Part shown: positions 14,328-24,575 of the stretch, piece after piece | Layout: every line of letters begins with the position of its first letter | Position numbering within the stretch: position 1 is the first letter of the stretch | Source of the DNA: Neobacillus niacini | GTDB lineage: Bacteria; Bacillota; Bacilli; Bacillales; Cytobacillaceae | Assembly (NCBI RefSeq): GCF_000759675.1 | Contig: NZ_BAWM01000004.1 | Coordinates: 124,001 to 188,000 of the forward strand | Length of the DNA: 64,000 nt | Direction: 5' to 3' | Position numbers and translations under genes: made by a program | Notes under the pieces: generated by a model | Told to the model about the DNA's origin: nothing | The model's input: the letters and a program-made list of their open reading frames with translations, nothing else | The model's database searches: none

Positions 14328-14430
14328 AAAAAAATCCCTCTTTGTCCATGAGTGTACAAAGAGGGTATAGAAATGCCGTAATAACCGAGCCGGCAAGTTC
14401 CCCCCTTTTCAGCCTCACAGGACTGTATTT
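14328..14430 (-). promoter_or_regulatory. PyrR-dependent attenuator in the pyrR-pyrP gap
   Basis: The PyrR-binding loop AGTCCTGTGAGGCT (minus strand, 14411-14424) fits the consensus. The terminator has a 10-bp stem CCCTCTTTGT/ACAAAGAGGG (14336-14345 with 14356-14365) followed on the minus strand by ATTTTTTTT. It is the same arrangement as the other two pyr leaders. Confidence 0.93.
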
Positions 14431-14444
14431 AAAAGGGTTACTAT

Positions 14445-14990
<546 letters not shown>

Positions 14991-15010
14991 TTACACCCGC
15001 CTATTATAAT

Positions 15011-15125
15011 AAAAAAACCTCTCACCTTGAGGTGAGAGGTACAAGAGTTAATTAGTTTGGGCATAGGTATCCCAACCAATTTATCCGTTTCCTTCTCAGC
15101 CTCACTGGACTGATTTAAAGGCATA
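15011..15125 (-). promoter_or_regulatory. PyrR-dependent attenuator in the pyr operon leader
   Basis: The PyrR-binding loop AGTCCAGTGAGGCT (minus strand, 15098-15111) matches the consensus. It is followed by a terminator with a perfect 10-bp stem ACCTCTCACC/GGTGAGAGGT (15017-15026 with 15031-15040) and a T7 tract. It regulates pyrR itself and hence the whole operon. Confidence 0.94.
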
Positions 15126-15138
15126 TTCAACTGTTGTT

Positions 15139-15167
15139 ATCGTACTTTAATTCGACAAATATGTCAA
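15139..15167 (-). promoter_or_regulatory. Sigma-A promoter of the pyr operon
   Basis: On the minus strand TTGACA (15162-15167), a 17-base spacer and TACGAT (15139-15144) give a near-consensus sigma-A promoter. The predicted transcript start is about 20 bases before the PyrR-binding hairpin. The TGA of ylyB lies inside the -35 hexamer. Confidence 0.8.
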
Positions 15168-16075
15168 TGATTATTTCGCAATTGCTCTAATACCTCATCA
15201 AATTCTTTTGGTAATGGAGCTTCGAATTCTAGGTATTCGTTGGTTCTAGGGTGGTTAAATCCTAGAATTCCAGCATGTAATGCCTGTCCATTTATATCCA
15301 ATGTTTTTTTCGGACCATACTTGGGGTCACCTGCAAGCGGATAGCCAATGTATTTCATATGAACACGAATTTGGTGTGTCCTGCCGGTCTCCAGTTGACA
15401 CTCCACAAAGGTAAAATCCTTTAACCGTTCAATAACATGGAAATGGGTAACAGCATGCTTCCCATTATCCACGACGGTCATACTTTGCCGATCCTTTGTA
15501 TCTCTTCCAAGCGGTGCATCAATCGTTCCAAAATCGTGCGGTATCACTCCATGTACAATAGCTCTATACTTACGAGTAACGGTCTTTTCCACTAATTGGT
15601 TAACAAGCTTTTCGTGGGCCATGTCATTTTTAGCAACCATTAATAGACCAGATGTATCTTTATCAATGCGATGAACGATACCAGGTCTTAGAACACCATT
15701 TATTCCTGATAGATCTTTACAATGGGCCATTAAACCATTAACAAGTGTCCCTGTTAAATGTCCAGGTGCTGGATGAACCACCATTCCGCTTGGTTTATTA
15801 ACCACTAAAACATCCTTATCCTCGAAATAAATATCTAAATCCATATCCTCTGGAATTACGTCAAGCAACTCTGGGTCTGGAATACTAATCTCGATTTCAT
15901 CATTTAAACTGCATTTATAATTTGTTTTGATTGTTTGTCCATTTACCAGGACATTTCCTTCTTTAATCCATTGCTGAACCTGTGTTCTTGACCATTCTTC
16001 ATCTAAAGTTGAAATAACCTTATCAATTCGATCGCCTTTTTGTTGTTCAAGAATGGTGTGTACCATTTTCTCCAT
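15164..16075 (-). CDS. ylyB: RluD-family 23S rRNA pseudouridine synthase
   Basis: The 303-aa product has an N-terminal S4 RNA-binding domain ([11 protein letters not shown]... [13 protein letters not shown]) and an RsuA/RluD catalytic domain. The catalytic-Asp motif is [15 protein letters not shown], and [12 protein letters not shown] follows. By family it isomerises uridines in large-subunit rRNA; which positions is not visible. The start is ATG at 16075, 7 bases after AAAGGAG. The longer frame to 16105 would begin inside lspA. It overlaps the lspA 3' end by 29 bases. Its stop codon is embedded in the pyr promoter. Confidence 0.93.
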   Translation of the reverse strand: MEKMVHTILEQQKGDRIDKVISTLDEEWSRTQVQQWIKEGNVLVNGQTIKTNYKCSLNDEIEISIPDPELLDVIPEDMDLDIYFEDKDVLVVNKPSGMVVHPAPGHLTGTLVNGLMAHCKDLSGINGVLRPGIVHRIDKDTSGLLMVAKNDMAHEKLVNQLVEKTVTRKYRAIVHGVIPHDFGTIDAPLGRDTKDRQSMTVVDNGKHAVTHFHVIERLKDFTFVECQLETGRTHQIRVHMKYIGYPLAGDPKYGPKKTLDINGQALHAGILGFNHPRTNEYLEFEAPLPKEFDEVLEQLRNNH

Positions 16076-16559
16076 ATGATTTCTCCTTTGTTTCACGCTC
16101 ATCACGTAGCATTTGAATCATTAATAATACTACGCCAATGACTAAAGCCGAATCCGCAATATTAAAAACTGGGAAGTTATAATTGAAAATATACGTATGA
16201 ATAAAATCAACAACTTCTTTACGAAGCAAACGGTCGATAAAATTTCCTATTGCTCCGCCTAGCATAAATGCTAAGGAAACACCTAACAGCCACTTACCTT
16301 TTGCTTCTTTTTGAATGTAATAAATGATCGCAATAATTACTATAGCGGTAATCACATAGAAGAACCACATCTGTCCTTGCAGGATCCCCCATGCTGCTCC
16401 CCGATTTCGGTGAGAAGTAATATACAAAAAATCCTCAATTATTGGGATACTTTCACCAAGATACATTTTTGTGACGATCAACCATTTCGTCACTTGGTCT
16501 AATAAAATAATAAAAATTGCGATTAAATAATAAAACACTAAGGAATACCCCCATCTCAC
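16047..16559 (-). CDS. lspA: Signal peptidase II (lipoprotein signal peptidase)
   Basis: LspA is a four-helix membrane aspartic protease that removes signal peptides from diacylglyceryl prolipoproteins. The two catalytic Asp motifs are [15 protein letters not shown] and FNIADSALV, and the conserved [10 protein letters not shown] loop is present. The GTG start at 16559 gives 170 aa, with TAAGGAG 12 bases upstream. An internal GTG at 16538, preceded by GGGGG at 9 bases, aligns with the B. subtilis N-terminus (VFYYLIA against MLYYMIA) and may be the true start. Expected to be transcribed with ylyB. Confidence 0.95.
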   Translation of the reverse strand: MRWGYSLVFYYLIAIFIILLDQVTKWLIVTKMYLGESIPIIEDFLYITSHRNRGAAWGILQGQMWFFYVITAIVIIAIIYYIQKEAKGKWLLGVSLAFMLGGAIGNFIDRLLRKEVVDFIHTYIFNYNFPVFNIADSALVIGVVLLMIQMLRDERETKEKSYGENGTHHS

Positions 16560-16617
16560 GCGTTGACTTTACTCCTTAGCATTTTAGCATAATCTTCAGC
16601 GAAACGACAATGTAACG

Positions 16618-16914
16618 TTAGAAAAACGTAGAATTAATTGGTTTTCTATAAAAATGCTCCAAAATTTCTGTATCCCTAGATGACTTTATCGTTGGCATTA
16701 TTTTCAAAAGATTATCGGGTAATGGTTCACCAGAAGTTTCACACTGCCCAAAATTACCCTCTTCTAACTTTTGAATGGCAGTAGAAATATCCGCCAGTTC
16801 ATCCTCTAATATCGTGATTATCCAATCATTTTTTTGCTTATTTTTCAATGATCTTAAAATTTCTAATTGTGTTTTACGGAGTTCCCAAAACAGCTGTTCC
16901 TGCATTGCATTCAT
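16618..16914 (-). CDS. ylyA: YlyA-like DksA/TraR family protein with degenerate zinc finger
   Basis: This 98-aa protein has an N-terminal coiled coil (residues 1-60) and a remnant C-terminal DksA/TraR motif GNFGQCETSGEPLPDNLL. The canonical C4 finger pattern (CxxCG, then CxxC about 17 residues on) is reduced to one cysteine. Position between lspA and ileS is that of ylyA in B. subtilis, an RNA-polymerase-associated protein tied to forespore gene expression. The start is ATG at 16914 after GGAGG at 8 bases. The frame to 17001 extends upstream without an RBS. Identity rests on motif remnants and synteny. Confidence 0.75.
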   Translation of the reverse strand: MNAMQEQLFWELRKTQLEILRSLKNKQKNDWIITILEDELADISTAIQKLEEGNFGQCETSGEPLPDNLLKIMPTIKSSRDTEILEHFYRKPINSTFF

Positions 16915-17017
16915 AGTTGTAACCTCCGTTAAGTCATTTCTTATATTATCTCTCCATAAATCGTACCGACTCGGGAAAACATTTGACATCAACAACAACA
17001 ATTAACTGAAAAGGTTA

Positions 17018-17051
17018 AAAAATGAAAAAACCCCATGAATTTATCATGGGG
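17018..17051 (-). terminator. Rho-independent terminator upstream of ylyA
   Basis: Minus strand CCCCATGA/TCATGGGG (17044-17051 with 17031-17038), a 5-base loop and TTTTTTC. It probably ends transcripts that read through ileS and the element at 17095-17365. Confidence 0.85.
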
Positions 17052-17094
17052 AATTCCTTTTAAATATAGGAAAGTATTTTGAACTTAGTTTACT

Positions 17095-17365
17095 GTCTAG
17101 CGCAAGCGGACCTAGCGGCTAGTGTCCTTCGCTCTCCGCCCTACGCTAAGTAAAGCACGAATGCGCCTACGGCTCTTCGTGTTTCCTTTATCTCAGTTGG
17201 AGCGCTCCACAAGGAACGCTTCGGCAGCGTAAACTTCGCACGAAGGAAAAGCGTTAGCTTTTACGAGGAGGCCATACGCCGCTGACCACTAAGGAAAGCT
17301 CCTTAGAGTAATCATCGCAGGAACAAGCTGTACTTTAGCTTGTTCCGAGGGCGCTTGCTCTTTTC
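17095..17365. repeat. Multi-hairpin intergenic element between ileS and ylyA
   Basis: This gene-free stretch of about 270 bases is packed with inverted repeats. They include CACGAA/TTCGTG near 17156-17181, CTAAGGA/TCCTTAG at 17289-17306 and a 10-bp perfect stem GGAACAAGCT/AGCTTGTTCC at 17320-17329 with 17337-17346. The ends are related inversely (gcgcaagc at the left, gcgcttgc at the right). It abuts the ileS stop codon exactly. No ORF or RNA-gene signature is visible. Likely a mobile or expanded intergenic repeat. Confidence 0.6.
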
Positions 17366-20137
17366 TTATGCTAAGTGTGTATAGTTTCCTTTAACCACTT
17401 CTGCACAACGTGGGCAAAGTGTAGGGTGCTCTGAATCTTTACCGACTTCAGGTGTCACAACCCAGCATCGTTCACATGTTTCACCTTCGGCTTTGGTAAC
17501 AACAATAGCAGCTGTATCCAATTTAATTGCATTTTCAGGTGCTTGATCATAGCTTCCTGCGACTTCAAATCCAGAGATGATAAATAATTGTTGCACATTC
17601 TCATAAATAGAGTCTAACAAGTTTTTCGTATTATCATTCACATATAAGGAAACCTTTGCAGTTAATGACTTACCTATAACCTTTTGATTTCTAGCTTCTT
17701 CTAGTGCTTTTAAAACATCATCACGAAGCTTCATGAATGAAGTCCATTTTTCTTCTAAAGCAACTGCATTATTTAGTTCCTGGTATTCTGGCATATCTGT
17801 TAATTGAACACTTTCTTCCGTAACAGCAGGAATGAATTTCCATACCTCGTCTGCAGTATGCGAAAGAATTGGTGAAACTAATTTTGTTAATGCCAGCAGC
17901 GATTCATATAAAACCGTTTGAATTGCACGACGCTCATGATTATCAACGGCTTCAATATATAAAACGTCCTTAGCAAAATCAAGATAGAATGCACTTAAAT
18001 CAAGGGTACAGAAATTATTTACCGCATGATAAATTCCGGCAAACTCGTAATTTTCATAAGCATTTCTTACAGATTTAATCAGTTTATTCAGTTTCACAAG
18101 CATAAACTGATCAACTTCACGTAAGTTTTCATATGCTACCTTGTCAGTGGCAGGATCGAAGTCCGCTAAATTTCCTAATAAGAAACGGAAAGTGTTGCGG
18201 ATTTTCCGATATACTTCTGCAACTTGTTTGAGAATAGCGTCTGATACACGAACATCTGCCTGATAATCAACCGAAGCAACCCAAAGTCGTAAAATATCCG
18301 CGCCTAATTGTTTCATAACCTTCTCAGGTAAAACAACATTTCCTAAGGACTTACTCATCTTTCTTCCATCACCGTCTAAGGCAAATCCATGGCTTAGGAC
18401 ACCTTTATAAGGAGCTTTCCCTGTTACTGCAACGGCAGTAGATAGTGAAGAGTTAAACCAGCCTCGATATTGGTCTGATCCTTCTAGATATAAATCAGCT
18501 GGTCGGACTAAATCCTCTCTTTCTAAAAGCACAGCTTGGTGCGATGATCCGGAATCAAACCACACGTCCATGATATCTGTTTCTTTTGTAAATAATCCAT
18601 TCGGACTTCCTGGATGTGTAAATCCTTCTGGCAGAAGGTCCTTTGCTTCACGCTCGAACCAAATATTTGAACCAAGTTCCCTAAACAAACCTGAAACATG
18701 TTCAATCGTTTCATCTGTTATGATTTCCTCACCATTTTCAGCATAGAATACTGGAATAGGAACTCCCCAGACCCGCTGACGTGAAATACACCAATCCCCA
18801 CGGTCACGGACCATATTAAATAGTCGGGTTTCACCCCAAGCTGGTACCCATTTTGTTTCTTTAACCGCTTGAAGCAGGTCATTTCGGAAGTCTTTTATTG
18901 ATGCGAACCATTGAGCTGTGGCTCTAAAAATAACTGGCTTTTTTGTTCTCCAATCATGTGGATAGGAGTGAGTAATAAACGAAAGCTTTAAGAGAGCTCC
19001 TGCTTCTTCTAATGCTTGAGAAATTGGCTTGTTTGCCGCATCATAAAATAATCCTTCAAAACCTGGTGCTTCACTAGTCATTACACCTTTATCATCAACA
19101 GGGCAAAGTACTTCAAGTCCATACTTTTGGCCAACATGGAAGTCATCCTCCCCGTGTCCAGGTGCTGTATGAACGCACCCTGTTCCAGCATCAGTTGTAA
19201 CATGTTCACCTAGCATTACTAAGGAGTCACGGTCATATAATGGGTGTGCTGCAAGGATATTCTCTAATTCATTTCCTTTTACCTTTTGAATAACAGCCGC
19301 ATCTTCCCAGCCTATTTCCTTCGTTACTGCTTCAAGAAGGGCTTCTGCTACTAAGTATTTGTTTCCGTTCACTGCAACTACTACATAAGTTAGGTCTGGG
19401 TGTACCGAAATTCCTAAGTTAGCTGGAATCGTCCAAGGTGTAGTCGTCCAGATGACAATTTGAACATCTGTATCAAGAACCCTTTTTCCATCCTTAACTT
19501 TAAATCCTACATAAATGGAAGGTGATTTTTTATCCTGATATTCAATTTCAGCTTCAGCAAGAGCTGATTCGCTTGAAGGGGACCAATATACAGGTTTAAG
19601 ACCTTTATAGATATAGCCTTTTTTCGCCATTTCTCCAAAGACTTTAATCTGTTGCGCTTCATATTCGGGCTTAAGCGTAATATATGGGTTTTCCCAATCA
19701 CCACGAACTCCGATACGTTTAAATTGTTCACGCTGATTGCTAACTTGTTCAAGGGCATATTTTGTACAAAGCTGACGGAATTCAGCTACCGTCATCTCTT
19801 TACGTTTTACTCCTTTATTTGTCAAAGCCTGCTCAATTGGCAAACCATGTGTATCCCAGCCTGGAACATAAGGTGCATGATAGCCGCTCATCGACTTAAA
19901 GCGTACAATAAAGTCTTTTAATACTTTGTTTAGTGCGTGACCCATATGAATATCACCATTGGCATATGGAGGTCCATCATGAAGCACAAACATTGGACGC
20001 CCGGCAGTACGCTCCTGAACTTTTTTGTAAATATTCATTTCATCCCACTTAGCCTGAATATCAGGCTCTCTTTGTGGAAGATTGCCACGCATTGGAAATT
20101 CAGTTTTTGGCATTAATAACGTATCTTTATATTCCAT
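17366..20137 (-). CDS. ileS: Isoleucyl-tRNA synthetase
   Basis: IleS charges tRNA-Ile. The 923-aa class I synthetase (B. subtilis 921) shows the HIGH-type motif [16 protein letters not shown] near residue 60, the editing (CP1) domain with WTTTPWTIP and [12 protein letters not shown], the KMSKS loop [12 protein letters not shown], and a C-terminal zinc site ETCERCW...CPRCAEVV. The start is ATG at 20137 with AGGAGG 9 bases upstream. The longer frame to 20206 runs into the leader and is not supported. It is preceded by a T-box leader with an isoleucine specifier. Confidence 0.97.
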   Translation of the reverse strand: MEYKDTLLMPKTEFPMRGNLPQREPDIQAKWDEMNIYKKVQERTAGRPMFVLHDGPPYANGDIHMGHALNKVLKDFIVRFKSMSGYHAPYVPGWDTHGLPIEQALTNKGVKRKEMTVAEFRQLCTKYALEQVSNQREQFKRIGVRGDWENPYITLKPEYEAQQIKVFGEMAKKGYIYKGLKPVYWSPSSESALAEAEIEYQDKKSPSIYVGFKVKDGKRVLDTDVQIVIWTTTPWTIPANLGISVHPDLTYVVVAVNGNKYLVAEALLEAVTKEIGWEDAAVIQKVKGNELENILAAHPLYDRDSLVMLGEHVTTDAGTGCVHTAPGHGEDDFHVGQKYGLEVLCPVDDKGVMTSEAPGFEGLFYDAANKPISQALEEAGALLKLSFITHSYPHDWRTKKPVIFRATAQWFASIKDFRNDLLQAVKETKWVPAWGETRLFNMVRDRGDWCISRQRVWGVPIPVFYAENGEEIITDETIEHVSGLFRELGSNIWFEREAKDLLPEGFTHPGSPNGLFTKETDIMDVWFDSGSSHQAVLLEREDLVRPADLYLEGSDQYRGWFNSSLSTAVAVTGKAPYKGVLSHGFALDGDGRKMSKSLGNVVLPEKVMKQLGADILRLWVASVDYQADVRVSDAILKQVAEVYRKIRNTFRFLLGNLADFDPATDKVAYENLREVDQFMLVKLNKLIKSVRNAYENYEFAGIYHAVNNFCTLDLSAFYLDFAKDVLYIEAVDNHERRAIQTVLYESLLALTKLVSPILSHTADEVWKFIPAVTEESVQLTDMPEYQELNNAVALEEKWTSFMKLRDDVLKALEEARNQKVIGKSLTAKVSLYVNDNTKNLLDSIYENVQQLFIISGFEVAGSYDQAPENAIKLDTAAIVVTKAEGETCERCWVVTPEVGKDSEHPTLCPRCAEVVKGNYTHLA

Positions 20138-20189
20138 TTTCTTATTCCTCCTGTAATACTCATCATAAACAGAATTGCCAATAGACAAA

Positions 20190-20470
20190 TAAAAAAACCC
20201 TCTCATCCCATAAAAGGGACGAGAAGGTTTTATTCCCGCGGTACCACCCTGATAAATAGTCCAAAAATCTACTATCCTCTTTAAGATTCGTAACGTGAAT
20301 AACCCGCCATAACTTAATCTTCTTTAGAAAAGAGTTTCAGTCTGGGACTCAAGGGTGATCTTCCAATTTCTCACTTTTCCCAGGCTTCCACCATCCCCGG
20401 TTCGCTAACAAAAGTTTTGAAAAATTGTACTGTCCCTCTCATTGTCATTACCATTCTTTATTTACCTATT
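20190..20470 (-). promoter_or_regulatory. T-box leader (Ile, AUC specifier) of ileS
   Basis: On the minus strand the leader contains the T-box bulge sequence AGGGTGGTACCGCG (20237-20250). A terminator CCTTCTCGTCCC/GGGATGAGAGGG with T7 follows (20192-20222). In stem I the specifier codon ATC (20357-20359) lies in the context GGAAGATCACC. Uncharged tRNA-Ile would pair with specifier and T-box and favour the antiterminator. This accounts for the whole gap between divIVA and ileS. Confidence 0.95.
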
Positions 20471-20501
20471 AAAAAATTATATGCGAAATAATACCAATTC
20501 G

Positions 20502-21017
20502 TCAAGCTAAGGAATCTTCCTCTTGATGTATCTTAAGTTCAGTTGCATCAACCTCATACTCTAATAAATGATCCCAGTCATCCGTATTTAGCATATCTAG
20601 CTGGGCTTCAATCAACATTTTAAAACGAGTACGGAATACTTTTGATTGCTTCTTCAAATCCTCGATCTCCAGAGCAATTTTTCTAGCTTTAGATAGCGAC
20701 TCATTTACAATACGATCGGCATTCTTTTCTGCTTCCTTTATTATAAGCTTGGCTTCTTTTTGTGCATTGCGTTTTACATCCTCACCAGCTTCTTGAGCAA
20801 TAACAATAGATTTGTTTAGGGTTTCTTCAATATTTACAAAGTGACCTAGACGGTCCTTCATTTCATTTAGACGTTCTTCCATTTCTTTCTTTTCACGAAG
20901 GACTAATTCATAATCCTTAATGACTTGATCTAAAAATTCATTTACCTCGTCTTCATCGTAACCACGAAAACCTTTATTAAATTCCTTATTGTGAATATCT
21001 AACGGCGTTAACGGCAT
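20502..21017 (-). CDS. divIVA: Septum/pole-targeting protein DivIVA
   Basis: DivIVA recognises curved membrane at division sites and poles and organises Min proteins and, in sporulation, chromosome anchoring. It is 171 aa (164 in B. subtilis). The N-terminal membrane-binding segment MPLTPLDIHNKEFNKGFRGY is followed by coiled coils through about residue 150, including VNEFLDQVIKDYE. The start is ATG at 21017, 4 bases after GGAGGTGG. A frame reaching 21143 would begin in ylmH and is rejected. It ends the ylm division-gene group. Confidence 0.96.
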   Translation of the reverse strand: MPLTPLDIHNKEFNKGFRGYDEDEVNEFLDQVIKDYELVLREKKEMEERLNEMKDRLGHFVNIEETLNKSIVIAQEAGEDVKRNAQKEAKLIIKEAEKNADRIVNESLSKARKIALEIEDLKKQSKVFRTRFKMLIEAQLDMLNTDDWDHLLEYEVDATELKIHQEEDSLA

Positions 21018-21112
21018 GTTGCCACCTCCAAGAATCTTTCTTCTGTATGTATTAAGTATATAAAGCAAATATTCGACAATGTTTTCGAAATTCCTGCAAA
21101 AAAAAATAAAAT

Positions 21113-21886
21113 TTATTTTTGCTTTCCGACAACCATTCGCCACTTATCCTTTTTTGTTCTTCCTTCAATAGACAAAATTTTCACTCTGCCATAGCCTCTT
21201 AATGAAAACAAATCACCTTCCGCACATTCAAAAGAATGATTTTCAATCGATGTCCAGTTCACCTTTACCAATCCTTGTTGAATGAATAGCTGTGATTTTT
21301 GCCTGGATATATGATGAATCCCAGAAATAATCGTATCGAGCCGTAAAGAGGACACTGTGATGTCCTGCTCCATCCATAAATTATCTGCCGTAATTGCTTC
21401 ATCAAGAGCTAACTCTTTTAATCGTATAGAGGCCCTGCCAATTGATTCTAGATTATTTTTAATATAGTCACTGATTTCCGCAGCAGAAAAAAATTGAACT
21501 CGTCCATTTTTCATTACTATGTCGCCAAATTTCCCACGTTTTAATCCAAGGGACATGAGTGAACCTAGAACTTGGGGGTGTTCGATCGAAACAAACTTAA
21601 TAGGATACTCGATTTCAAAGAGATTAATTTGAAATTCCTCTTCCGTTGGTATCAGGTAATCCGGCATGATGAGTGCTCTTTTTCTTTCACTTCCAGAAAC
21701 CCCGCCAAAAAGCTGATATTTTAAATTTCCATTCTCACCTATTAGGACCTTTAAAATATGCTGCTCTCTTGGATCAAGAAAATCCGTAAGTTTAGATGTA
21801 TAGCTGGAATCAACATAATCCTTCCAATGTAATACTTGATCAATAAATTCCCGTTCCTCCGGGCGAAAATGCTGATAAATATTCAT
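21113..21886 (-). CDS. ylmH: S4-domain RNA-binding protein YlmH
   Basis: The 257-aa protein has an N-terminal YlmH domain (FGGVSGSERKRALIMPDYL) and a C-terminal S4 RNA-binding domain (about residues 180-245; LRLDTIISGIHHISRQKSQLFIQQGLVKVNW). Family knowledge: YlmH lies in division clusters of Gram-positives. Recent B. subtilis work implicates it in ribosome quality control alongside RqcH, whose gene is also in this window. Direct role in division is unproven. It is co-oriented with ylmG 29 bases downstream of it. Confidence 0.92.
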   Translation of the reverse strand: MNIYQHFRPEEREFIDQVLHWKDYVDSSYTSKLTDFLDPREQHILKVLIGENGNLKYQLFGGVSGSERKRALIMPDYLIPTEEEFQINLFEIEYPIKFVSIEHPQVLGSLMSLGLKRGKFGDIVMKNGRVQFFSAAEISDYIKNNLESIGRASIRLKELALDEAITADNLWMEQDITVSSLRLDTIISGIHHISRQKSQLFIQQGLVKVNWTSIENHSFECAEGDLFSLRGYGRVKILSIEGRTKKDKWRMVVGKQK

Positions 21887-21915
21887 GTTAAACTCCTCAG
21901 GCCTATTAGACTAAA

Positions 21916-22179
21916 TTACGAAATTAAGGTTTGCAAAACCCTTAAGCCTTGCGGGGCAAAAGATAATACAAAAAACGCAGCTAAAGGAGAAAGGTCCATC
22001 ATACCAATTGGTGGAATAATTTTTCTAAAAGGTTCTAGAAATGGTTCACATAGCTTACCAAGAATTGTCCCAATCTGCGAGTCTCTCATATTCGGGAACC
22101 AGGATAATAGGATATAAATGATGAGCATCCATTTATAAATTCCAAGTAATTGGACCAAAAAGTTAAAAATCATATCCAT
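21916..22179 (-). CDS. ylmG: YggT-family membrane protein YlmG
   Basis: An 87-aa protein with two hydrophobic helices (LLGIYKWMLIIYILLSWF and a C-terminal segment) around the conserved cytoplasmic stretch SQIGTILGKLCEPFLEPFRKIIPP. This is the YggT signature. Homologues affect nucleoid or division organisation, but the molecular function is unknown. It lies 6 bases after sepF and belongs to the same transcription unit. Confidence 0.93.
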   Translation of the reverse strand: MDMIFNFLVQLLGIYKWMLIIYILLSWFPNMRDSQIGTILGKLCEPFLEPFRKIIPPIGMMDLSPLAAFFVLSFAPQGLRVLQTLIS

Positions 22180-22185
22180 TTCTTT

Positions 22186-22623
22186 TTACCACCTCGTATC
22201 TAGATATTCTTGTTCCTTCACTAATTCAGAAATATTGCCAGAAATCTCAACATTATCAGGAGTACATAAAAATATACTGGACCCTATTTTTTGAATGTCT
22301 CCACCTAATGCATAGACAGCTCCACTCAAAAAATCGACAATTTGTCTTCCTTCTTCGTGACCAATTCGCTGAAGATTTACGACAACAGCTCGCCGGTTTT
22401 TTAAATGGTCGGTAATGTCTTGGGCTTCTGCATATACTCTTGGTTCTACTAAAATTACTTTTGAGGCCTTTTGGATACTCTGCAAACTTACAACATTTTG
22501 AGGTTTCAATGGCTGTTGTTTTTGAGGCTTTATGGGTTCGACCTTTTCAAATTCATCCTGAGTATTATCATCGTAGTCCTCATCTAAAAAGAAAAATGTT
22601 TTTAATTTCGATTTAATCGTCAT
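22186..22623 (-). CDS. sepF: Cell division protein SepF
   Basis: SepF polymerises into rings that bundle FtsZ filaments and anchors them to the membrane. At 145 aa it has an N-terminal amphipathic segment ([17 protein letters not shown]), an acidic/Gln-rich linker and the DUF552 core with [22 protein letters not shown] and VVNLQRI. The start overlaps the ylmE stop (ATGA). Assignment follows from both sequence and position. Confidence 0.96.
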   Translation of the reverse strand: MTIKSKLKTFFFLDEDYDDNTQDEFEKVEPIKPQKQQPLKPQNVVSLQSIQKASKVILVEPRVYAEAQDITDHLKNRRAVVVNLQRIGHEEGRQIVDFLSGAVYALGGDIQKIGSSIFLCTPDNVEISGNISELVKEQEYLDTRW

Positions 22624-23312
22624 CTTTTCTCCTCCTCACCAGCCACACCGACAAGTGCATTTCCAATTCTAATCATTGTTGCTCCCTCTTCTATAGCTAT
22701 TTCAAAATCGTTTGACATCCCCATAGAAAGCTCTGTACAAGGGGCATAATCAAGATTACAATTCTTTATTTGTTGACGGAGCTCTTTTAGCTTTCGAAAA
22801 CAGTTTCGAAGTTGTTCTTCATCATCCGTTAACGGGGCCATCGTCATTAAACCTTCAATACTAATGTTTTCATACGGGCGAAGGTCTTTGATAAAATTTA
22901 ATACCTCTTCAGGAGCTAGTCCATGCTTTGATTCTTCCTGTGAAACATTCACTTGGACTAGGCATTTAATCTTTTTCACTGCACGTTTACTAATTTCCTC
23001 TGCTAGTGAAATTCGATCTAAAGAGTGAATATATTCTACCTTATCAATAATATTTTTAACTTTGCGTGTCTGCAGGGTGCCAATAAAATGCCATACGGGC
23101 ATGTCCCCTAATACTTCCCACTTTTTTAAAAGTCCATCATCTCGGTTTTCACCTAGATTTATTATACCAGCTGTGAGCGCCTCATTTGCTCTTTCAATAC
23201 TGACATATTTGGTAACGGCAATCAGTTTCACTTCATCAGGAGTCCGATTTACCCTTTGACATGCATTGCTTATTTGCTGACTGATATGTATGAGATTTTC
23301 TGCAACCTTCAT
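22620..23312 (-). CDS. ylmE: PLP homeostasis protein (YggS/PROSC family)
   Basis: The 230-aa single-domain alanine-racemase-fold protein binds pyridoxal phosphate without known catalysis and buffers PLP levels. The PLP-Lys motif [18 protein letters not shown] lies near residue 35. [12 protein letters not shown] and [12 protein letters not shown] are the usual family markers. The start is ATG at 23312 inside the ylmD stop (ATGA) with AAGGAG upstream. The six-residue-longer frame is not preferred. Confidence 0.94.
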   Translation of the reverse strand: MKVAENLIHISQQISNACQRVNRTPDEVKLIAVTKYVSIERANEALTAGIINLGENRDDGLLKKWEVLGDMPVWHFIGTLQTRKVKNIIDKVEYIHSLDRISLAEEISKRAVKKIKCLVQVNVSQEESKHGLAPEEVLNFIKDLRPYENISIEGLMTMAPLTDDEEQLRNCFRKLKELRQQIKNCNLDYAPCTELSMGMSNDFEIAIEEGATMIRIGNALVGVAGEEEKR

Positions 23313-24133
23313 TCGGAGGTCTCCTTCCATCCTATATAACTTAACATCCTTCCTGTTTTACCTTGGTCACGGCGATGAGAAAAAAATTCAGACTGGTCAC
23401 AACTTGAGCATAGTTTAGAAATTTGAATGTTTTTTTCAGGGACCCCGCTCTTAAGAAGAATCATTTTATTCAGTTCTCGCAAGTCTAATGTATATTGACC
23501 AGCTTTTATTGTATTATATGGTTTTTTTTCGACATCTTCTAGTGTATTTTCTACAAAGTTAATTACATAATCATTAACAATATAACATTTTTCACATATG
23601 GACGGACCTATAGCTACAAAAATTTGATTAGGAGCGATTCCTTCCTCTCTCCATTTCTCTACCATTTTCCGTGCTATTTCATTTACTGTTCCCTTCCAGC
23701 CTGCATGTGCAGCACCAATCATCCTGTGATCAGGAGAAATAAAAAAAAGAGGGACACAATCTGCATAGCAAAGAGTTAATAAAATTCCCTCTTCATTCGT
23801 ATAAAAGCCATCGGTCCCCTTAAAAGCATTGTCATAGGTATCTGCACCTGTACCACGGTCAGCTTTGGTAATTTTCCTAATTACAGTATCATGGGTCTGT
23901 TCAGCGCCTACCCAATGATTTAGTGGAAATTGGATAAGGTTAGCCAACTTGTTCCTGTTAGAACAAACAGCTTCCACCTGATCTCCAACATGAAAGCCCA
24001 TATTTAGATTTTCAAAAACTCCTATGCTGCTGCCGCCTTTTTTGGTGGTTAATCCAGCAACAAGCCCCGGATTCATTTCCATCCAGTTTCTAATTGAGAA
24101 ATATGATTGATTATGATGTGCAAAGGGTTCCAT
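23309..24133 (-). CDS. ylmD: YfiH/YlmD family purine nucleoside phosphorylase / laccase-domain protein
   Basis: The 274-aa protein has the Cu-oxidase_4 (DUF152) fold. Metal and active-site motifs seen are [28 protein letters not shown] (shown as CYADCVP and AAHAGWKGT) and [13 protein letters not shown]. Family members act on purine nucleosides (phosphorolysis and adenosine deamination); some were annotated as polyphenol oxidases. The start is ATG at 24133, 6 bases after GAGG. A TTG two codons earlier is possible. It couples to ylmE by a 4-base overlap. Confidence 0.9.
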   Translation of the reverse strand: MEPFAHHNQSYFSIRNWMEMNPGLVAGLTTKKGGSSIGVFENLNMGFHVGDQVEAVCSNRNKLANLIQFPLNHWVGAEQTHDTVIRKITKADRGTGADTYDNAFKGTDGFYTNEEGILLTLCYADCVPLFFISPDHRMIGAAHAGWKGTVNEIARKMVEKWREEGIAPNQIFVAIGPSICEKCYIVNDYVINFVENTLEDVEKKPYNTIKAGQYTLDLRELNKMILLKSGVPEKNIQISKLCSSCDQSEFFSHRRDQGKTGRMLSYIGWKETSE

Positions 24134-24202
24134 ACTCAACCTCGTTTGTTTTTTTCTAGTTTACCATGAATCGTTTAATTGGTCACCGTAAGAAGATGAT
24201 AA

Positions 24203-24472
24203 CTATACTTCCATTTCTTCCGCAGACTTTTCTTCAATAGTCTTGAATCTTACCAATATTACATCCTGACCAATTTTAATAATATTTCTCCACGGAATAA
24301 CGATATCTTCTTCCCGTCCAAAAAAACCTAAAACTTTACCGTTACCAGTAACGATAACCGCTTCAATTTTACCTGTGGAAAGATTAATTTCAATATCACC
24401 AATGTTTCCAAGCTTTTTGCCATCAGACACATTTACAACATCTTTAATCTGAAATTCAGAAATTTTCACCAT
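24203..24472 (-). CDS. ylmC: PRC-barrel protein YlmC/YmxH
   Basis: An 89-aa PRC-barrel domain protein: VKISEFQIKDVVNVSDGKKLG (begins VKISEFQIKDV), GDIEINLSTGKIEAVIV, and DIVIPWRNIIKIGQDVILV. Members are small adaptor-like proteins found in sporulating Firmicutes and expressed in sporulation; the biochemical role is unknown. The start is ATG at 24472 with GGGAG 8 bases upstream. It follows the sigG terminator and opens the ylmC-ylmH run. Confidence 0.9.
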   Translation of the reverse strand: MVKISEFQIKDVVNVSDGKKLGNIGDIEINLSTGKIEAVIVTGNGKVLGFFGREEDIVIPWRNIIKIGQDVILVRFKTIEEKSAEEMEV

Positions 24473-24544
24473 CTCTCTCACTCCCACCATTTTGATACTA
24501 ATGAAAATATATGATTTGATTGGTCAATTTATCTGTATTTAATA

Positions 24545-24575
24545 GAAAAAATAAAACTGCCCCTAAAGGGCAGCT
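24545..24575 (-). terminator. Terminator after sigG
   Basis: Minus strand CTGCCC/GGGCAG stem (24568-24573 with 24557-24562), 5-base loop, then TTTTATTTTTTC. It begins immediately after the sigG stop codon. Confidence 0.88.

Noticed and set aside
17095..17365. CRISPR array or tRNA cluster in the repeat-rich gap after ileS
   Set aside because: Repeats are inverted and unequal, without regular spacers, and no tRNA cloverleaf or TTC loop consensus is present.
20138..20206. N-terminal extension of IleS
   Set aside because: Upstream of the AGGAGG site and inside the T-box leader; the family N-terminus begins at 20137.
21018..21143. N-terminal extension of DivIVA overlapping ylmH
   Set aside because: No ribosome binding site, hydrophobic junk sequence, and the universal DivIVA start with its own RBS is at 21017.
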